A DNA stretch of 64,000 bases from Roseiarcus sp036489975 (lineage in GTDB: Bacteria; Pseudomonadota; Alphaproteobacteria; Rhizobiales; Beijerinckiaceae), in assembly GCA_036489975.1 (NCBI GenBank), contig DASXES010000049.1:1-64000 (forward strand). Reading direction: 5' to 3'. The notes under the pieces are model-generated. The model searched no databases. It was given only the letters and a program-made list of their open reading frames with translations, and had not been told where the DNA came from. This document shows positions 43,118 through 52,360 of this stretch, piece after piece; the stretch's first letter is position 1; every line of letters starts with the position of its first letter. The translations under genes were made by a program, and so were the position numbers.

Positions 43118-45898
43118 TCAGGCGAAGTCCGCCAGCAACCGTCGTTTTATCACCGCCTGCCGCGCCGGCGTGCTGATCTTCTGCCCTGTCAGGTCGGTGA
43201 CGTAAAACGAGTCGACCGCCTTCTCGCCGAAAGTGACAATATGAGCGGAGCCTATGTTGAGATTGAGGCTCGATAGCGAGGCGGTCAGGTCCCGGAGAAG
43301 CCCGGGCCGGTCCAGACCGGCGACCTCGACTACTGTATACCGGCGGGAGAGATTGTTGTCGACCGTCACCTCCGGCTCGACGGCAAAAGCGCGCTGGCGA
43401 CTGTCCCGGGGCTGCTTGGGGGGCGCGATTTCGGCCAGGCGGACCTCGCCGCGCAGGGTCTTCTCGATGTTGGAGGCGATGCGCCGGCCGCGCCTGAGTT
43501 CGTCCTCGTCGCGCTCGAAAGCGCGCGAAACGAAAATGGTGTCGAGCGCGAGGCCGTCGGTTGTGGTGAAAATCTGCGCGTCGACGATGTTGCCCCCCGC
43601 CGCGGCGCAGGCGCCGGCAATGCCGGTCAGAAGGCGCGGGTGGTCCGGCGCGACTACGGTGACCGCCGTCACGCCATGAAAGGCGTCAGTTGTGACCTCC
43701 GTGGCGAGAGAACGGGTTTCGGCGGCCATCGAATGGAGCAATTTCGCATGGGCGACCTGCCGGGCAGGCTCCACCTTCAGCCAGTAGGGCGGGTAATGAC
43801 GCTGGGCGTAGGCGTCAAACTCGGGATCGGACCAACCCGGCAGCATGCGGCGCAACGTCTCCTGCGCCCCTTCGACGCGCGCCTTGCGGTCGATCGCCGA
43901 ATGGCCGCCGCCAAGCACGACCTCCGTCTCCCAGTAGAGCGTGCGCAGGAGCTGGCCTTTCCAGCCGTTCCAGACGCCGGGGCCGACCGCGCGAATGTCG
44001 GCGACGGTGATCGTGAGCAGCATCTTGAGACGCTCTTGCGTCTGCACGAGCGCGGACAGCGCCTCGGTCGTTTTCGGATCGAACAGGTCGCGCCCTTGAG
44101 CCATGTTGGACATGACCAGATGCTGCTCGACCAGCCAACCCACGCGCTCCGCATTGGCGGCGGTAAGCCCGAGGCGGCGCGCAAGCTTGCGCGCCACGTC
44201 GCCGCCGGCGTGGGAATGATCGAGTCCGCGCCCTTTGGCGATGTCGTGCAGGAACGCCGCGAGATAAAGCTCGGTGCGATGGGCAACCTGGGGCATGATC
44301 TTGGTGGCGAGCGGCAGTTCCTGGGCGAGCCGTCCCGCCTCGACGGCGCTCAGTTCGCCGACAGCGCGGATGAGATGTTCATCCACCGTGTAGTGATGGT
44401 ACATCGAGAATTGCATCATGCCGACAACGCGGCCGAAATCGGGGATGAACCGCCCGAGCACGCCGGCCTCGTTCATCCGCCTGAGCGCGATTTCCGGCGC
44501 GTTGCGCGACGTAAGGGTCTCGAGAAAGAGCCGGTTCGCCTCGCTGTCCTCGCGCAGGCGCGCGTCGATACGCTTCAACGACTGTGTCACCAGTCGAGTG
44601 GCGTCCGGGTGGATCGGTAGATTCGACCGGTCGGCGATCCAGTAGAGGCGGATCAGGTTCACCGGATCGCGCTCGAAGGCGTCGTCGCGGATGACGTTGA
44701 CGCGATCGTTGTCGACCTTGAAATCCTCAGCGTCCGCGATCGTCCGAGCCCGCCGGCGGAATCGCCCGACAAGGCGCCCAAACGCCGGCGTCGCCTTGGC
44801 GTGCCGCTCCTCGAGCGCCGCGCACACGATCGCGGTCAGATCGCCGACGTCCTTGGCGATGAGGAAGTAGTGCTTCATGAACCGCTCGACGTCGATCAGC
44901 CCGGCATGGGTCGAATAACCGAGCTGGCGGGCGATCGGCCGCTGAACGTCGAAGCTCAGGCGCTCCTCCGCCCGGCCGGCGAGAAAATGAAGCCGGCAGC
45001 GCACGTTCCAGAGAAATTCCTCGCAACGGCGTGACAGCGCGAATTCGCGGGGCGAGAAAAGCCCAGCAGCGACCAGTTCGTGGGCGTTGCGGACCCGGTA
45101 GACGTACTTGGAGATCCAAAAGAGGGTGTTGAGATCGCGCAGCCCTCCTTTGCCCTCCTTGATGTTGGGCTCAACGAGATAGCGCGACGCCCCCGCCTTC
45201 CTTACCCTGGTCTCACGTTCCGCGAGTTTGGCCGCGACGAATGGCGCCGCCGTCTTGGCGACGATCTCCTTGTCGAAACGGGTCCTGAGCGTCTCGAACA
45301 TCGCCTTGTCGCCACAGATGAATCTGGCTTCGAGCAGCGTCGTGCGGATGGTCATATCGGCGCGAGCCTGTTTCAGGCATTCGTCGATCGTCCGCGTCGC
45401 GTGTCCGACCTTGAGCTTGAGATCCCAAAGCACATAGAGCAGCGCCTCGACCACCTTCTCCATGCCGGGCGGCGCCTTGTCGGGGAGCAGGAACAGGAGA
45501 TCGACGTCCGAAAAGGGCGCGAGCATGCCGCGGCCATAGCCGCCGACCGCGACGATCGTTGGCAACGGCTGACCTGACTGCGCCGGAGCGAGCCAGCGTG
45601 CGGACATTTCGAGTCCGACGCGCAAGAATTCGTCGGTGTCTCCGCTCAGCGCCTCGGCGCATGCGCGCCCGGTTCCCCCGTCCTCCAGAGCCTGGCGCGC
45701 CCTCTCCCGTCCCGCGTTCAAGGCTGTTTGCAAAGCCTCGACTGCGGCGCGGCGGAACGCAGCGTCGTCGCCCGAATGCCGCTCACGGAGCGCCGCGATC
45801 TCCTCGAACAGCTTGGCTTGCTCGAGGCCCCTGGACGAGGATGCGGCGCGCGGAGCGCGAAGCGGGCGTTCCACCGCGGAAGCAGGGGCGTCTGACAT
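43118..45898 (-). CDS. glnD: [Protein-PII] uridylyltransferase / uridylyl-removing enzyme
   Basis: A 926-residue bifunctional sensor of glutamine that uridylylates and de-uridylylates PII proteins. Order: nucleotidyltransferase domain with VGGYGRGMLAPFSDVDLLFLL (about 115-135), GlnD linker, HD domain with FLHDIAKGRGLDHSHAGGDVARKLA (about 520), then two ACT domains (VTVVAPDHPRLLTGIAGACAAAGGNIV and VEVAGLDRPGLLRDLTASLSSLNLNIGSAHI). Full length and all key residues seen. It is monocistronic or leads into grpE; the position next to gshB/rsmI cluster genes is a local feature. Confidence 0.97.
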   Translation of the reverse strand: MSDAPASAVERPLRAPRAASSSRGLEQAKLFEEIAALRERHSGDDAAFRRAAVEALQTALNAGRERARQALEDGGTGRACAEALSGDTDEFLRVGLEMSARWLAPAQSGQPLPTIVAVGGYGRGMLAPFSDVDLLFLLPDKAPPGMEKVVEALLYVLWDLKLKVGHATRTIDECLKQARADMTIRTTLLEARFICGDKAMFETLRTRFDKEIVAKTAAPFVAAKLAERETRVRKAGASRYLVEPNIKEGKGGLRDLNTLFWISKYVYRVRNAHELVAAGLFSPREFALSRRCEEFLWNVRCRLHFLAGRAEERLSFDVQRPIARQLGYSTHAGLIDVERFMKHYFLIAKDVGDLTAIVCAALEERHAKATPAFGRLVGRFRRRARTIADAEDFKVDNDRVNVIRDDAFERDPVNLIRLYWIADRSNLPIHPDATRLVTQSLKRIDARLREDSEANRLFLETLTSRNAPEIALRRMNEAGVLGRFIPDFGRVVGMMQFSMYHHYTVDEHLIRAVGELSAVEAGRLAQELPLATKIMPQVAHRTELYLAAFLHDIAKGRGLDHSHAGGDVARKLARRLGLTAANAERVGWLVEQHLVMSNMAQGRDLFDPKTTEALSALVQTQERLKMLLTITVADIRAVGPGVWNGWKGQLLRTLYWETEVVLGGGHSAIDRKARVEGAQETLRRMLPGWSDPEFDAYAQRHYPPYWLKVEPARQVAHAKLLHSMAAETRSLATEVTTDAFHGVTAVTVVAPDHPRLLTGIAGACAAAGGNIVDAQIFTTTDGLALDTIFVSRAFERDEDELRRGRRIASNIEKTLRGEVRLAEIAPPKQPRDSRQRAFAVEPEVTVDNNLSRRYTVVEVAGLDRPGLLRDLTASLSSLNLNIGSAHIVTFGEKAVDSFYVTDLTGQKISTPARQAVIKRRLLADFA

Positions 45899-45956
45899 CG
45901 GCGGTATATTCCCCCTCGGTCCAGCGACCGCAAGGCCAGATGAAGCCCGGAACCGG

Positions 45957-46904
45957 TTATTTCTTCGTTAGTTTGGCCTCGATTACGTCCCAGATCGCCA
46001 CTGCGAGATCGGGACCGCCCAGCTTCTTGACCGCGCGGATTCCGGTCGGCGAAGTGACGTTGATCTCCGTCAGATAGCCGTCGATGACGTCGATGCCGAC
46101 GAAAAGGAGGCCGCGCCGCCTGAGCTCCGGGCCGATTATCGAGCAAATCTCCCGCTCGCGGGCGGTCAGCTCGGTTTCCTTCGCCGCCCCGCCGCGCACC
46201 ATGTTCGAGCGGATGTCGTCGCCCGAAGGCACCCGGTTGACGAGGCCCCTCGCCTCGCCGTCGACCAGAATGATCCGCTTGTCACCAAGCGCCACGGCGG
46301 GGAGGAACTTCTGGATCACCCACGGCTCGCGAAAGGTCGTGGCGAACAGGTCGAACAGCGAGCCGAAATTCGGGTCCTGGACGGCGACCTTGAACACTGA
46401 GGCGCCGCCGAAGCCGTAGAGCGGCTTCATCACCACTTCGCCGTGGATCGCGCGGAACGCCTCGATCGCCGCCTTGTCGCGGGCGATGAGGGTCGGCGGC
46501 ATGAGTTCGGGGAAATCCATCACGAACAGTTTCTCGGGCGAATCCCGCACCCCGCGCGGATCGTTGACGACCAGCGTCCCGGGCTGGACGCACTCGAGCA
46601 TGTGGGTCGTGGCGATATAGGCGAGATCGAACGGCGGGTCTTGCCGCAGCAAAACGACGTCGACGGTCGAAAGATCGACGAGCTTCGCTTCGCCGAGGCG
46701 CGCATGCTCGCCCTGGACGTCCTTCACTGTCAGAGGCTCGGCCATCGCCTCGACCCGCGCGCCGTTCAACCTCAGCCGGTCAGGCGTGTAGTGCAGGAGG
46801 CGATGACCGCGCGCCTGCGCCTCGATGAGCAGCGCGAAGGTCGAATCGCCCGCGATGCGGATGCGCTCGATCGGGTCCATCTGCACGGCGACGGTCAGGG
46901 GCAT
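45957..46904 (-). CDS. gshB: Glutathione synthetase
   Basis: A 315-residue ATP-grasp enzyme that joins gamma-glutamylcysteine and glycine. It starts MPLTVAVQMDPIERIRIAGDSTFAL, the typical N-terminus; FDLAYIATTHMLE and the ATP-binding blocks VVMKPLYGFGGASVFKV, VIQKFLPAVALGDKRIILVDGEARGLVNRVP and FVGIDVIDGYLTEINVTSPTG are intact. The family's usual length. It is the last gene of a minus-strand group rsmI-yraN-gshB (yraN ends 39 bases upstream), the common alphaproteobacterial order. Confidence 0.97.
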   Translation of the reverse strand: MPLTVAVQMDPIERIRIAGDSTFALLIEAQARGHRLLHYTPDRLRLNGARVEAMAEPLTVKDVQGEHARLGEAKLVDLSTVDVVLLRQDPPFDLAYIATTHMLECVQPGTLVVNDPRGVRDSPEKLFVMDFPELMPPTLIARDKAAIEAFRAIHGEVVMKPLYGFGGASVFKVAVQDPNFGSLFDLFATTFREPWVIQKFLPAVALGDKRIILVDGEARGLVNRVPSGDDIRSNMVRGGAAKETELTAREREICSIIGPELRRRGLLFVGIDVIDGYLTEINVTSPTGIRAVKKLGGPDLAVAIWDVIEAKLTKK

Positions 46905-46943
46905 GGGCGTCCGTTCGAAAGCGCGGGGAGGGCGCTCGAGGAA

Positions 46944-47339
46944 TCAGTCGATGTTGAGCCTATACGCGTCTGCCGCATGACGGGGAAGGCGCCGCGGCGC
47001 GACGAATATGGCGTCGCCCCGCAAAGTCAGGCCCGCAGCCCATGGGTTGCGCGTGAGCCACAGGCGCGCGGCGCGAGCGATTCGTCGCCGCTTGGTCGCA
47101 CTGATCGCAATCGCGGCGGCGTCGAGATCGGCGCGAGCCTTGACTTCGACAAAGGCGACTGTGCCGCCGCGCCGCGCGATCAGGTCAATCTCGCCGCCCG
47201 AGACGACGAACCGCCGGGCGAGGATCGAATAGCCCTTCAGGCGCAGGAGCAGCGCGGCGACGGATTCAGCCTTCAGCCCGTAAAGATGCGCGTCGCGCCG
47301 GCGCTCGGTCTGCCCCACGCCCCCGCCCCGGCCCCTCAC
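46944..47339 (-). CDS. YraN (UPF0102) endonuclease-like protein
   Basis: A 131-residue UPF0102 protein with the restriction-endonuclease-like core: GLKAESVAALLLRLKGYSIL, GEIDLIARRGGTVAFVEVKAR (the D..ExK nuclease motif) and RRIARAARLWL. YraN proteins are structurally related to Holliday-junction resolvases but have no proven role. It overlaps the 3' end of rsmI by 4 bases and precedes gshB, a conserved order. The start at 47339 gives MRGRGGGVGQTERRRDAHLYGLKAE, an N-terminus slightly longer than usual. Confidence 0.92.
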   Translation of the reverse strand: MRGRGGGVGQTERRRDAHLYGLKAESVAALLLRLKGYSILARRFVVSGGEIDLIARRGGTVAFVEVKARADLDAAAIAISATKRRRIARAARLWLTRNPWAAGLTLRGDAIFVAPRRLPRHAADAYRLNID

Positions 47340-48268
47340 CGCTGGGCGCCCATGAGCGCCAGCGCGCGGGCGTAAACCTGCCGTCTCGGCAGCCCATGCT
47401 TCGCCGCCACCGCCGCCGCGGCGTCCCTGACCGACAGCTTCTCAAGCAGTTCAGCGATCTCACGGTCTAGCGCGGCCTCGGAAACCGCCGGCCGCGCTTC
47501 GGTTGCGCCGACGAGGATGACGATCTCGCCCCTTGGCGGTCCACTCGCCGCGTATTCGGCGGCGAGCGCCTCGAGCGAGCCTCGCCTCACCTCCTCATGC
47601 AGCTTGGTCAATTCGCGCGCCACCGCCGCGGGCCGGGGCCCGAGCTCGAGCGCAAGGTCGGCGAGCGTCTCGGCGAGCCGCCCCGCCGCTTCATAGAAAA
47701 TGAGTGTGCCCGGCGTGGCCGCGAGAGCGTTGATGCGCTCGCGCCGCGCCGACTGCCGGGCTGGCAGGAATCCCTCGAAATAGAAGCGATCGGTCGGCAG
47801 ACCGGCGACGCAAAGGGCCGCGAGCGCAGCGGAAGGGCCCGGGGCGGCGACGACCGCGAGGCCCTGGGCGATCGCCTCCGACACGAGTTTATAGCCGGGA
47901 TCGGAAATGAGCGGCGTCCCTGCGTCGGAGATAAGGGCCAGCGCTTGGCCCTGGGCGATGCGCTTGAGCGCGCGCGGACGCGCCTCGGCGGCGTTATGCT
48001 CGTGGTAAGGCGAAAGGGGCCTCTCAATGCCATAACGCGCGAGCAGGGCGCGCGAGACGCGGGTGTCCTCGGCCAGGATCCCATCGGCGCCGGCCAGGAT
48101 CGCGAGCGCCCGCAGCGTGACGTCGGCGAGGTTGCCGATAGGCGTCGCGACGATATAAAGCCCGGGGTTCAGCGCCGCCGCCGGCACGGTCGCGTCGCCA
48201 ATCATAAAGCTTCGGGTCGACCGGGCGCTGTTGACGCCGTCCGAGCGGGGAGCTTTCGCCGCAGTCAT
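47336..48268 (-). CDS. rsmI: 16S rRNA (cytidine(1402)-2'-O)-methyltransferase
   Basis: A 310-residue SPOUT-unrelated tetrapyrrole-methylase-fold enzyme that 2'-O-methylates C1402 of 16S rRNA. Blocks: LYIVATPIGNLADVTLRAL, ILAEDTRVSRALLARYGI, ISDAGTPLISDPGYKLV and TLIFYEAAGRLAETLADL. The start at 48268 is supported by AAAGG upstream and adds an N-terminal extension of about 35 residues before the core; an ATG at 48205 is an alternative. It is divergent from the LpoA-like lipoprotein gene and coupled by a 4-base overlap with yraN downstream. Confidence 0.95.
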   Translation of the reverse strand: MTAAKAPRSDGVNSARSTRSFMIGDATVPAAALNPGLYIVATPIGNLADVTLRALAILAGADGILAEDTRVSRALLARYGIERPLSPYHEHNAAEARPRALKRIAQGQALALISDAGTPLISDPGYKLVSEAIAQGLAVVAAPGPSAALAALCVAGLPTDRFYFEGFLPARQSARRERINALAATPGTLIFYEAAGRLAETLADLALELGPRPAAVARELTKLHEEVRRGSLEALAAEYAASGPPRGEIVILVGATEARPAVSEAALDREIAELLEKLSVRDAAAAVAAKHGLPRRQVYARALALMGAQR

Positions 48269-48451
48269 TGCGCCTTTAATCCGCCGATCGCCTGGCTGGC
48301 TGAATGATCAACGGCATAGCCAAGCGAGGGTCAAAATGCCACAATTTCCGGTGACAGCCGGTCGGATCGCCTCTGTCGCGGGCCGGCATGCGAACCGGAG
48401 ACGGCGCGACGCCGCTTGCCGGCGCTGGCGCGCCTGGGGCAAAAGACGGGT

Positions 48452-49657
48452 ATGACGATGGCCGCTGAGCAGCGGAAAGCAGGACCCGGCTTGACGAGAC
48501 GAGCCGTGCTTGGCGGCGGGCTCGTCCTGACGCTTGGCGGCTGCAATGCGGTCGGCGTCGATCTGCCAAGCGATGCGGGCAAGCCCGGCCCGGCGGTCCC
48601 GCCCGCGAACGGGCCCCCGGTCGGCGAGGCGCTGGGCACGGGGCCGGTCCGGGTCGGCATGATCCTGCCGCTCACGCAAAACGGCGGCGGCCCGAACCCG
48701 ATCGGCGTCTCGATGCGCAATGCGGCGCAACTGGCGATCGACGGTTTTGGCGCTCCTTACATCACGCTGATGATCGAGGACGACCATTCGAGCGCCGACG
48801 CCGCGGCGCAGGCGGCTCAGGCGGAACTCGGCGCTGGTGCGCAGCTCATTTTAGGCCCGGTGTTCGCCAACGACGTGCGCTCGGCGTCGGCGGCGGCCAA
48901 GTCGGCGGGCAAGCCGATGATCGCGTTCTCGACCGACGTCACCGTCGCGGCCCCGGGCGTTTACCTCCTGTCGTTCCTGATCCAGGGCTATGTCGACCGG
49001 ATCCTTCAGTACGCCGTCTCGAGCGGCAAGAAATCGTTTGCGATCATGGCGCCGCAAAACGACTACGGCAGCGTCGCCGCCGACCGGTTCCAGGACAGGG
49101 CGCAGAGCCTCAACGTGCAAATGGTGGTGACCGCCCGCTACTCGGCGGGACAGATGGCGGGCGCGGCGCAGCAGGTGGCCGCGGTTCAGGGTCAGATCGA
49201 CGCGCTTTTCATTCCCGAGCAGGCCGACGCCATGCCCGCGGTCGCGAACGCGCTCGCGTCAGCCAACGTCAAGACCAAGTTCCTGGGCACTGGCGTGTGG
49301 AACGATCCACGCGTGCTCAAGTTGCCGCAGATGCAGGGCGCCTGGTTCTCCGCCGCCGACGATTCCGGTTTCGACGCGTTCGCGCAGCGCTACAAGGCCA
49401 AGTTCAGCGGCGACCCGGCGCGGCTCGCGACGCTCGCCTATGACGCTGTGACGCTTGCCGCCGCGCTCGCCCGCAGCGGCGGGACGGATCCCTTCAGTCA
49501 GGCGGCGCTCATCAATATTTCCGGCTTCAACGGCGCCGACGGCGTATTCCGCTTTCGCGACGACGGAACGAACGAGCGGGGCCTGGCGGTGATGGAGATC
49601 GACGATGGCGCCTCGAAGGTCGTGAGCCCCGCGCCGCGAAGTTTTGCGGCGGGGTGA
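48452..49657 (+). CDS. Penicillin-binding protein activator lipoprotein (LpoA-like)
   Basis: A 401-residue lipoprotein with a twin-arginine-like signal (LTRRAVLGGGLVLTLGGC, lipid-modified C31) and a periplasmic-binding-protein type I fold: VRVGMILPLTQNGGG, VSMRNAAQLAIDGF, LILGPVFANDVRSASAAAKSAGKPMIAFSTD and FAIMAPQNDYGSVAADRF. Alphaproteobacterial homologues are annotated as PBP activators because they resemble the C-terminal half of E. coli LpoA, which stimulates PBP1A; this activity is inferred. ATGs at 48452 and 48458 are both possible. Divergent from rsmI, the usual context. Confidence 0.88.
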   Translation: MTMAAEQRKAGPGLTRRAVLGGGLVLTLGGCNAVGVDLPSDAGKPGPAVPPANGPPVGEALGTGPVRVGMILPLTQNGGGPNPIGVSMRNAAQLAIDGFGAPYITLMIEDDHSSADAAAQAAQAELGAGAQLILGPVFANDVRSASAAAKSAGKPMIAFSTDVTVAAPGVYLLSFLIQGYVDRILQYAVSSGKKSFAIMAPQNDYGSVAADRFQDRAQSLNVQMVVTARYSAGQMAGAAQQVAAVQGQIDALFIPEQADAMPAVANALASANVKTKFLGTGVWNDPRVLKLPQMQGAWFSAADDSGFDAFAQRYKAKFSGDPARLATLAYDAVTLAAALARSGGTDPFSQAALINISGFNGADGVFRFRDDGTNERGLAVMEIDDGASKVVSPAPRSFAAG

Positions 49658-49742
49658 GGCGCCCCATTCTCCTAAGGCGGGTCGTCGCCCTCACCGACCC
49701 GGGTTTGGCTGAATCCGCGGCCTTGCCCGCCCGCGATGCAGC

Positions 49743-50738
49743 CTAAAGCATGCTCGGCAGCACCCGGTCGGGAGGCCTATGGCCGTCGACGAAGGTGCGG
49801 ATGTTGATGATGACCTTTTCGCCCATGTCGGCGCGTCCTTCGTGCGTCGCCGAGCCCATGTGCGGCAAGAGCGTCACCCTGCCCAGTTTGGCGAGAGCGA
49901 TGAGCTTCTCGTTGACGGCGGGCGCATGCTCGAACACGTCGAGGCCGGCATTGGCGAGTTCGCCCCCCTCCAGCATCCGGACGAGCGCATTCTCGTCGAC
50001 GATCTCGCCGCGCGCGGTATTGATGAGAATGGCGTCGGGACGCAGATGCTTCAACCGGCGGGCCGATAGAAGGTGAAACGTGCCGGGCGTATGGGGGCAG
50101 TTGATCGAGACGAAATCCATGCGCGCCAGCATCTGGTCGAGCGAATCCCAGTAGGTCGCTTCGAGCGATTCCTCGATTTGCGGCGCCACGCGACGGCGAT
50201 TGTGATAGTGGATCGACATGCCGAAGGCGCGCGCGCGGCGGGCCAGCGCTTGGCCGATCCGTCCCATGCCCACAATGCCGAGACGCTTGCCGGTGATGCG
50301 CCGCCCCAGCATCCAGGTCGGCGACCAGCCGGCCCACCGCCCCTCGGGAATGACGCGCGAGCCCTCGACCAGACGGCGCGCCGTCGACAGGATGAGCGCC
50401 ATCGTCATGTCGGCGGTGTCCTCGGTCAGCACGCCCGGCGTGTTGGTGACCGTGATGCCGCGCCTCAGCGCGCTGGTCACGTCAATATGATCGACCCCGT
50501 TGCCGAAGTTGGCGATCAGCTTCATCTGGTCGCCGGCCTGGGCGATCATGGCGGCGTTGATCTGGTCGGTGATGGTCGGCACCAGAACGTCGGCCTCGCG
50601 CATCGCCTCGACGATGTCGGCCTGGGACATCGGCTGATCCTCGATGTTGAGGCGCGCGTCGAACAATTCCCGCATGCGGGTCTCTACGAGCTCGGGCAGC
50701 CGCCGCGTGACCACGACAAGGGGTTTTTTCTTGGTCAT
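49743..50738 (-). CDS. D-isomer 2-hydroxyacid dehydrogenase (glyoxylate/hydroxypyruvate reductase type)
   Basis: A 331-residue NAD(P)-dependent oxidoreductase. The Rossmann motif GIVGMGRIGQALARRARAFGM is at about 155-175, catalytic Arg in INTARGEIVDENALV, and His in LLPHMGSATHEGR. The length and NGVDHIDV / GITVTNTPGVLTEDTAD blocks point to the glyoxylate/hydroxypyruvate reductase (GyaR/GhrB-like) group. Substrate cannot be fixed by eye. It is divergent from an SH3-domain protein gene. Confidence 0.93.
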   Translation of the reverse strand: MTKKKPLVVVTRRLPELVETRMRELFDARLNIEDQPMSQADIVEAMREADVLVPTITDQINAAMIAQAGDQMKLIANFGNGVDHIDVTSALRRGITVTNTPGVLTEDTADMTMALILSTARRLVEGSRVIPEGRWAGWSPTWMLGRRITGKRLGIVGMGRIGQALARRARAFGMSIHYHNRRRVAPQIEESLEATYWDSLDQMLARMDFVSINCPHTPGTFHLLSARRLKHLRPDAILINTARGEIVDENALVRMLEGGELANAGLDVFEHAPAVNEKLIALAKLGRVTLLPHMGSATHEGRADMGEKVIINIRTFVDGHRPPDRVLPSML

Positions 50739-50947
50739 CAGCGCCGCTCTTACCGCTCGCTCGGCGCTGACGCCGCCTTTGCCGCCATCATCGGTTCCGC
50801 GCCTTCATTGAGTTCACGCTGCGTTAACGACAGACGGCCCAAATGGAGTCGCCGGCGCGCCCACGAACTCCGATCCGCTGGATTGGCCTCCTTAGCAGAA
50901 GAACGGGCAAAGACAAGGATGGCCGGATCGCTGTCAAGGAAGGCGGC

Positions 50948-51502
50948 ATGAACCAGGACAAAAGAACAGGCAATGCGCTCGCATTCGGTCGCCGCGACGT
51001 GCTCGCGCTGGCCTGCGCCTTGATTCTGGCGCCGATTCTCGCGCCGCCGGCGGCGCTCGCCGACCCGGTTGGGCCGGTCACCGGACTGCCGCTGCCGCGC
51101 TATGCGAGCTTGAAAACCGACCGGGTCAATCTGCGAGAGGGGCCCTCGAAGGACCACGCGACGAAATGGGTCTATGAGCGGGCCGGGCTTCCGGTGGAGA
51201 TCACCGCCGAGTTCGAAATCTGGCGCCGAATCCGCGATTCGGAAGGGGTCGAGGGCTGGGTGCTTCATTCGCTGCTCTCCGGGCGGCGGACGGGGCTGGT
51301 CCTGCCCAAAAAGGGCGAAAGCTCGGAGCTCTATGCCCGCGCCTCCGCATCGGCGAGCCTGGCCGCGACGCTGCAGTCGGGGGTGATCGTCAACATCCGC
51401 AATTGTGACGGCGCGTGGTGTCTTGTCGATGGAAACGGGTTCAAGGGCTATATCGAGCAGGACAAGCTGTGGGGCGTGTATCCCAACGAAAAAGTCCAAT
51501 GA
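50948..51502 (+). CDS. Secreted bacterial SH3-domain protein
   Basis: A 184-residue protein from the ATG at 50948 (AAGGAAGGCGGC upstream). The N-terminus (RRDVLALACALILAPILA) is a signal peptide with a twin-arginine-like pair, cleaved near ALA-DP. Two SH3b-like repeats follow: ASLKTDRVNLREGPSKDHATKWVYERAGLPVEI (about 58-90) and a second around 130-175. Proteins like this (SH3 domain-containing, DUF1058-type) are usually periplasmic and thought to bind peptidoglycan or protein ligands. Divergent from a 2-hydroxyacid dehydrogenase gene; scoA follows 135 bases later on the same strand but is probably separate. Confidence 0.88.
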   Translation: MNQDKRTGNALAFGRRDVLALACALILAPILAPPAALADPVGPVTGLPLPRYASLKTDRVNLREGPSKDHATKWVYERAGLPVEITAEFEIWRRIRDSEGVEGWVLHSLLSGRRTGLVLPKKGESSELYARASASASLAATLQSGVIVNIRNCDGAWCLVDGNGFKGYIEQDKLWGVYPNEKVQ

Positions 51503-51637
51503 GGCGCAGCGATCGGCCGGGAGTTCCGCCCGGCCTGGACGGGGCGCAGGCGTTCGGCCCGGCGCAGACTCGTCTTGCGGCGCGCGCCCGGGACGGCTAG
51601 GGACGCTCCACCCCTTTCGAGAGGAACGCTTCATTCC

Positions 51638-52345
51638 ATGAGAAAAGTCTACGCCAACGCCGATGAGGCGCTCGCCGGCCAGATCAAGGACGGCATGATG
51701 GTGATGGCGGGCGGATTCGGCCTGAGTGGGGTCCCCGAGACGCTGATCGACGCGGTGCGCAAATCGGGCGCGAAGAACCTCACCTGCGTTTCCAACAATG
51801 CTGGCGTCGACGGGATCGGCCTCGGCGTTCTGCTCGAAACCGGCCAGATCCGGAAGATGATCTCGAGCTACGTGGGCGAGAACAAGATTTTCGCGAGCCT
51901 CTATCTCGCGGGCAAGCTCGAGCTCGAATTCAATCCCCAGGGGACGCTGGCCGAGCGCATCCGCGCCGGGGGCGCGGGAATTCCGGCGTTCTTCACCCGC
52001 ACCGGCGTTGGCACGGTGATTGCGGAGGGCAAGGAAGTCCGCGAGTTCAACAACGAGGCCTACATCATGGAGACCGGCCTCGTCGCCGACATCTCTCTGG
52101 TTCATGCCTGGAAGGGCGACACCGAGGGCAACCTCGTCTATCGGAAAACGGCGCGCAACTTCAACCCGATGATGGCGACGGCGGGGCGCCTGACGATCGC
52201 CCAGGTCGAGCACCTCGTTCAGCCAGGCGAGATCGACGGCGACGCCATCGTCACCCCAGGCATCTACGTTCAGCGCATCGTTCATGTCCCCAATGCGCAG
52301 AAGCGCATCGAGCAGCGCACGATCCGCAAGCGCGACGCGGCCTGA
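51638..52345 (+). CDS. scoA: 3-oxoacid CoA-transferase subunit A
   Basis: A 235-residue alpha subunit of succinyl-CoA:3-ketoacid CoA-transferase, which activates acetoacetate in ketone-body/PHB degradation. It starts MRKVYANADEALAGQIKDGM with GAGAGGAAC upstream; the family's GGFGLSGVPETLIDAV and FFTRTGVGTVIAEGKEVREFNNEAYIME blocks are present. The longer open frame upstream (from 51575) is rejected. scoB begins 15 bases after its stop, behind its own GGAGG, so the pair forms one transcript and one heteromeric enzyme. Confidence 0.96.
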   Translation: MRKVYANADEALAGQIKDGMMVMAGGFGLSGVPETLIDAVRKSGAKNLTCVSNNAGVDGIGLGVLLETGQIRKMISSYVGENKIFASLYLAGKLELEFNPQGTLAERIRAGGAGIPAFFTRTGVGTVIAEGKEVREFNNEAYIMETGLVADISLVHAWKGDTEGNLVYRKTARNFNPMMATAGRLTIAQVEHLVQPGEIDGDAIVTPGIYVQRIVHVPNAQKRIEQRTIRKRDAA

Positions 52346-52360
52346 ATTTTGGAGGCGAAC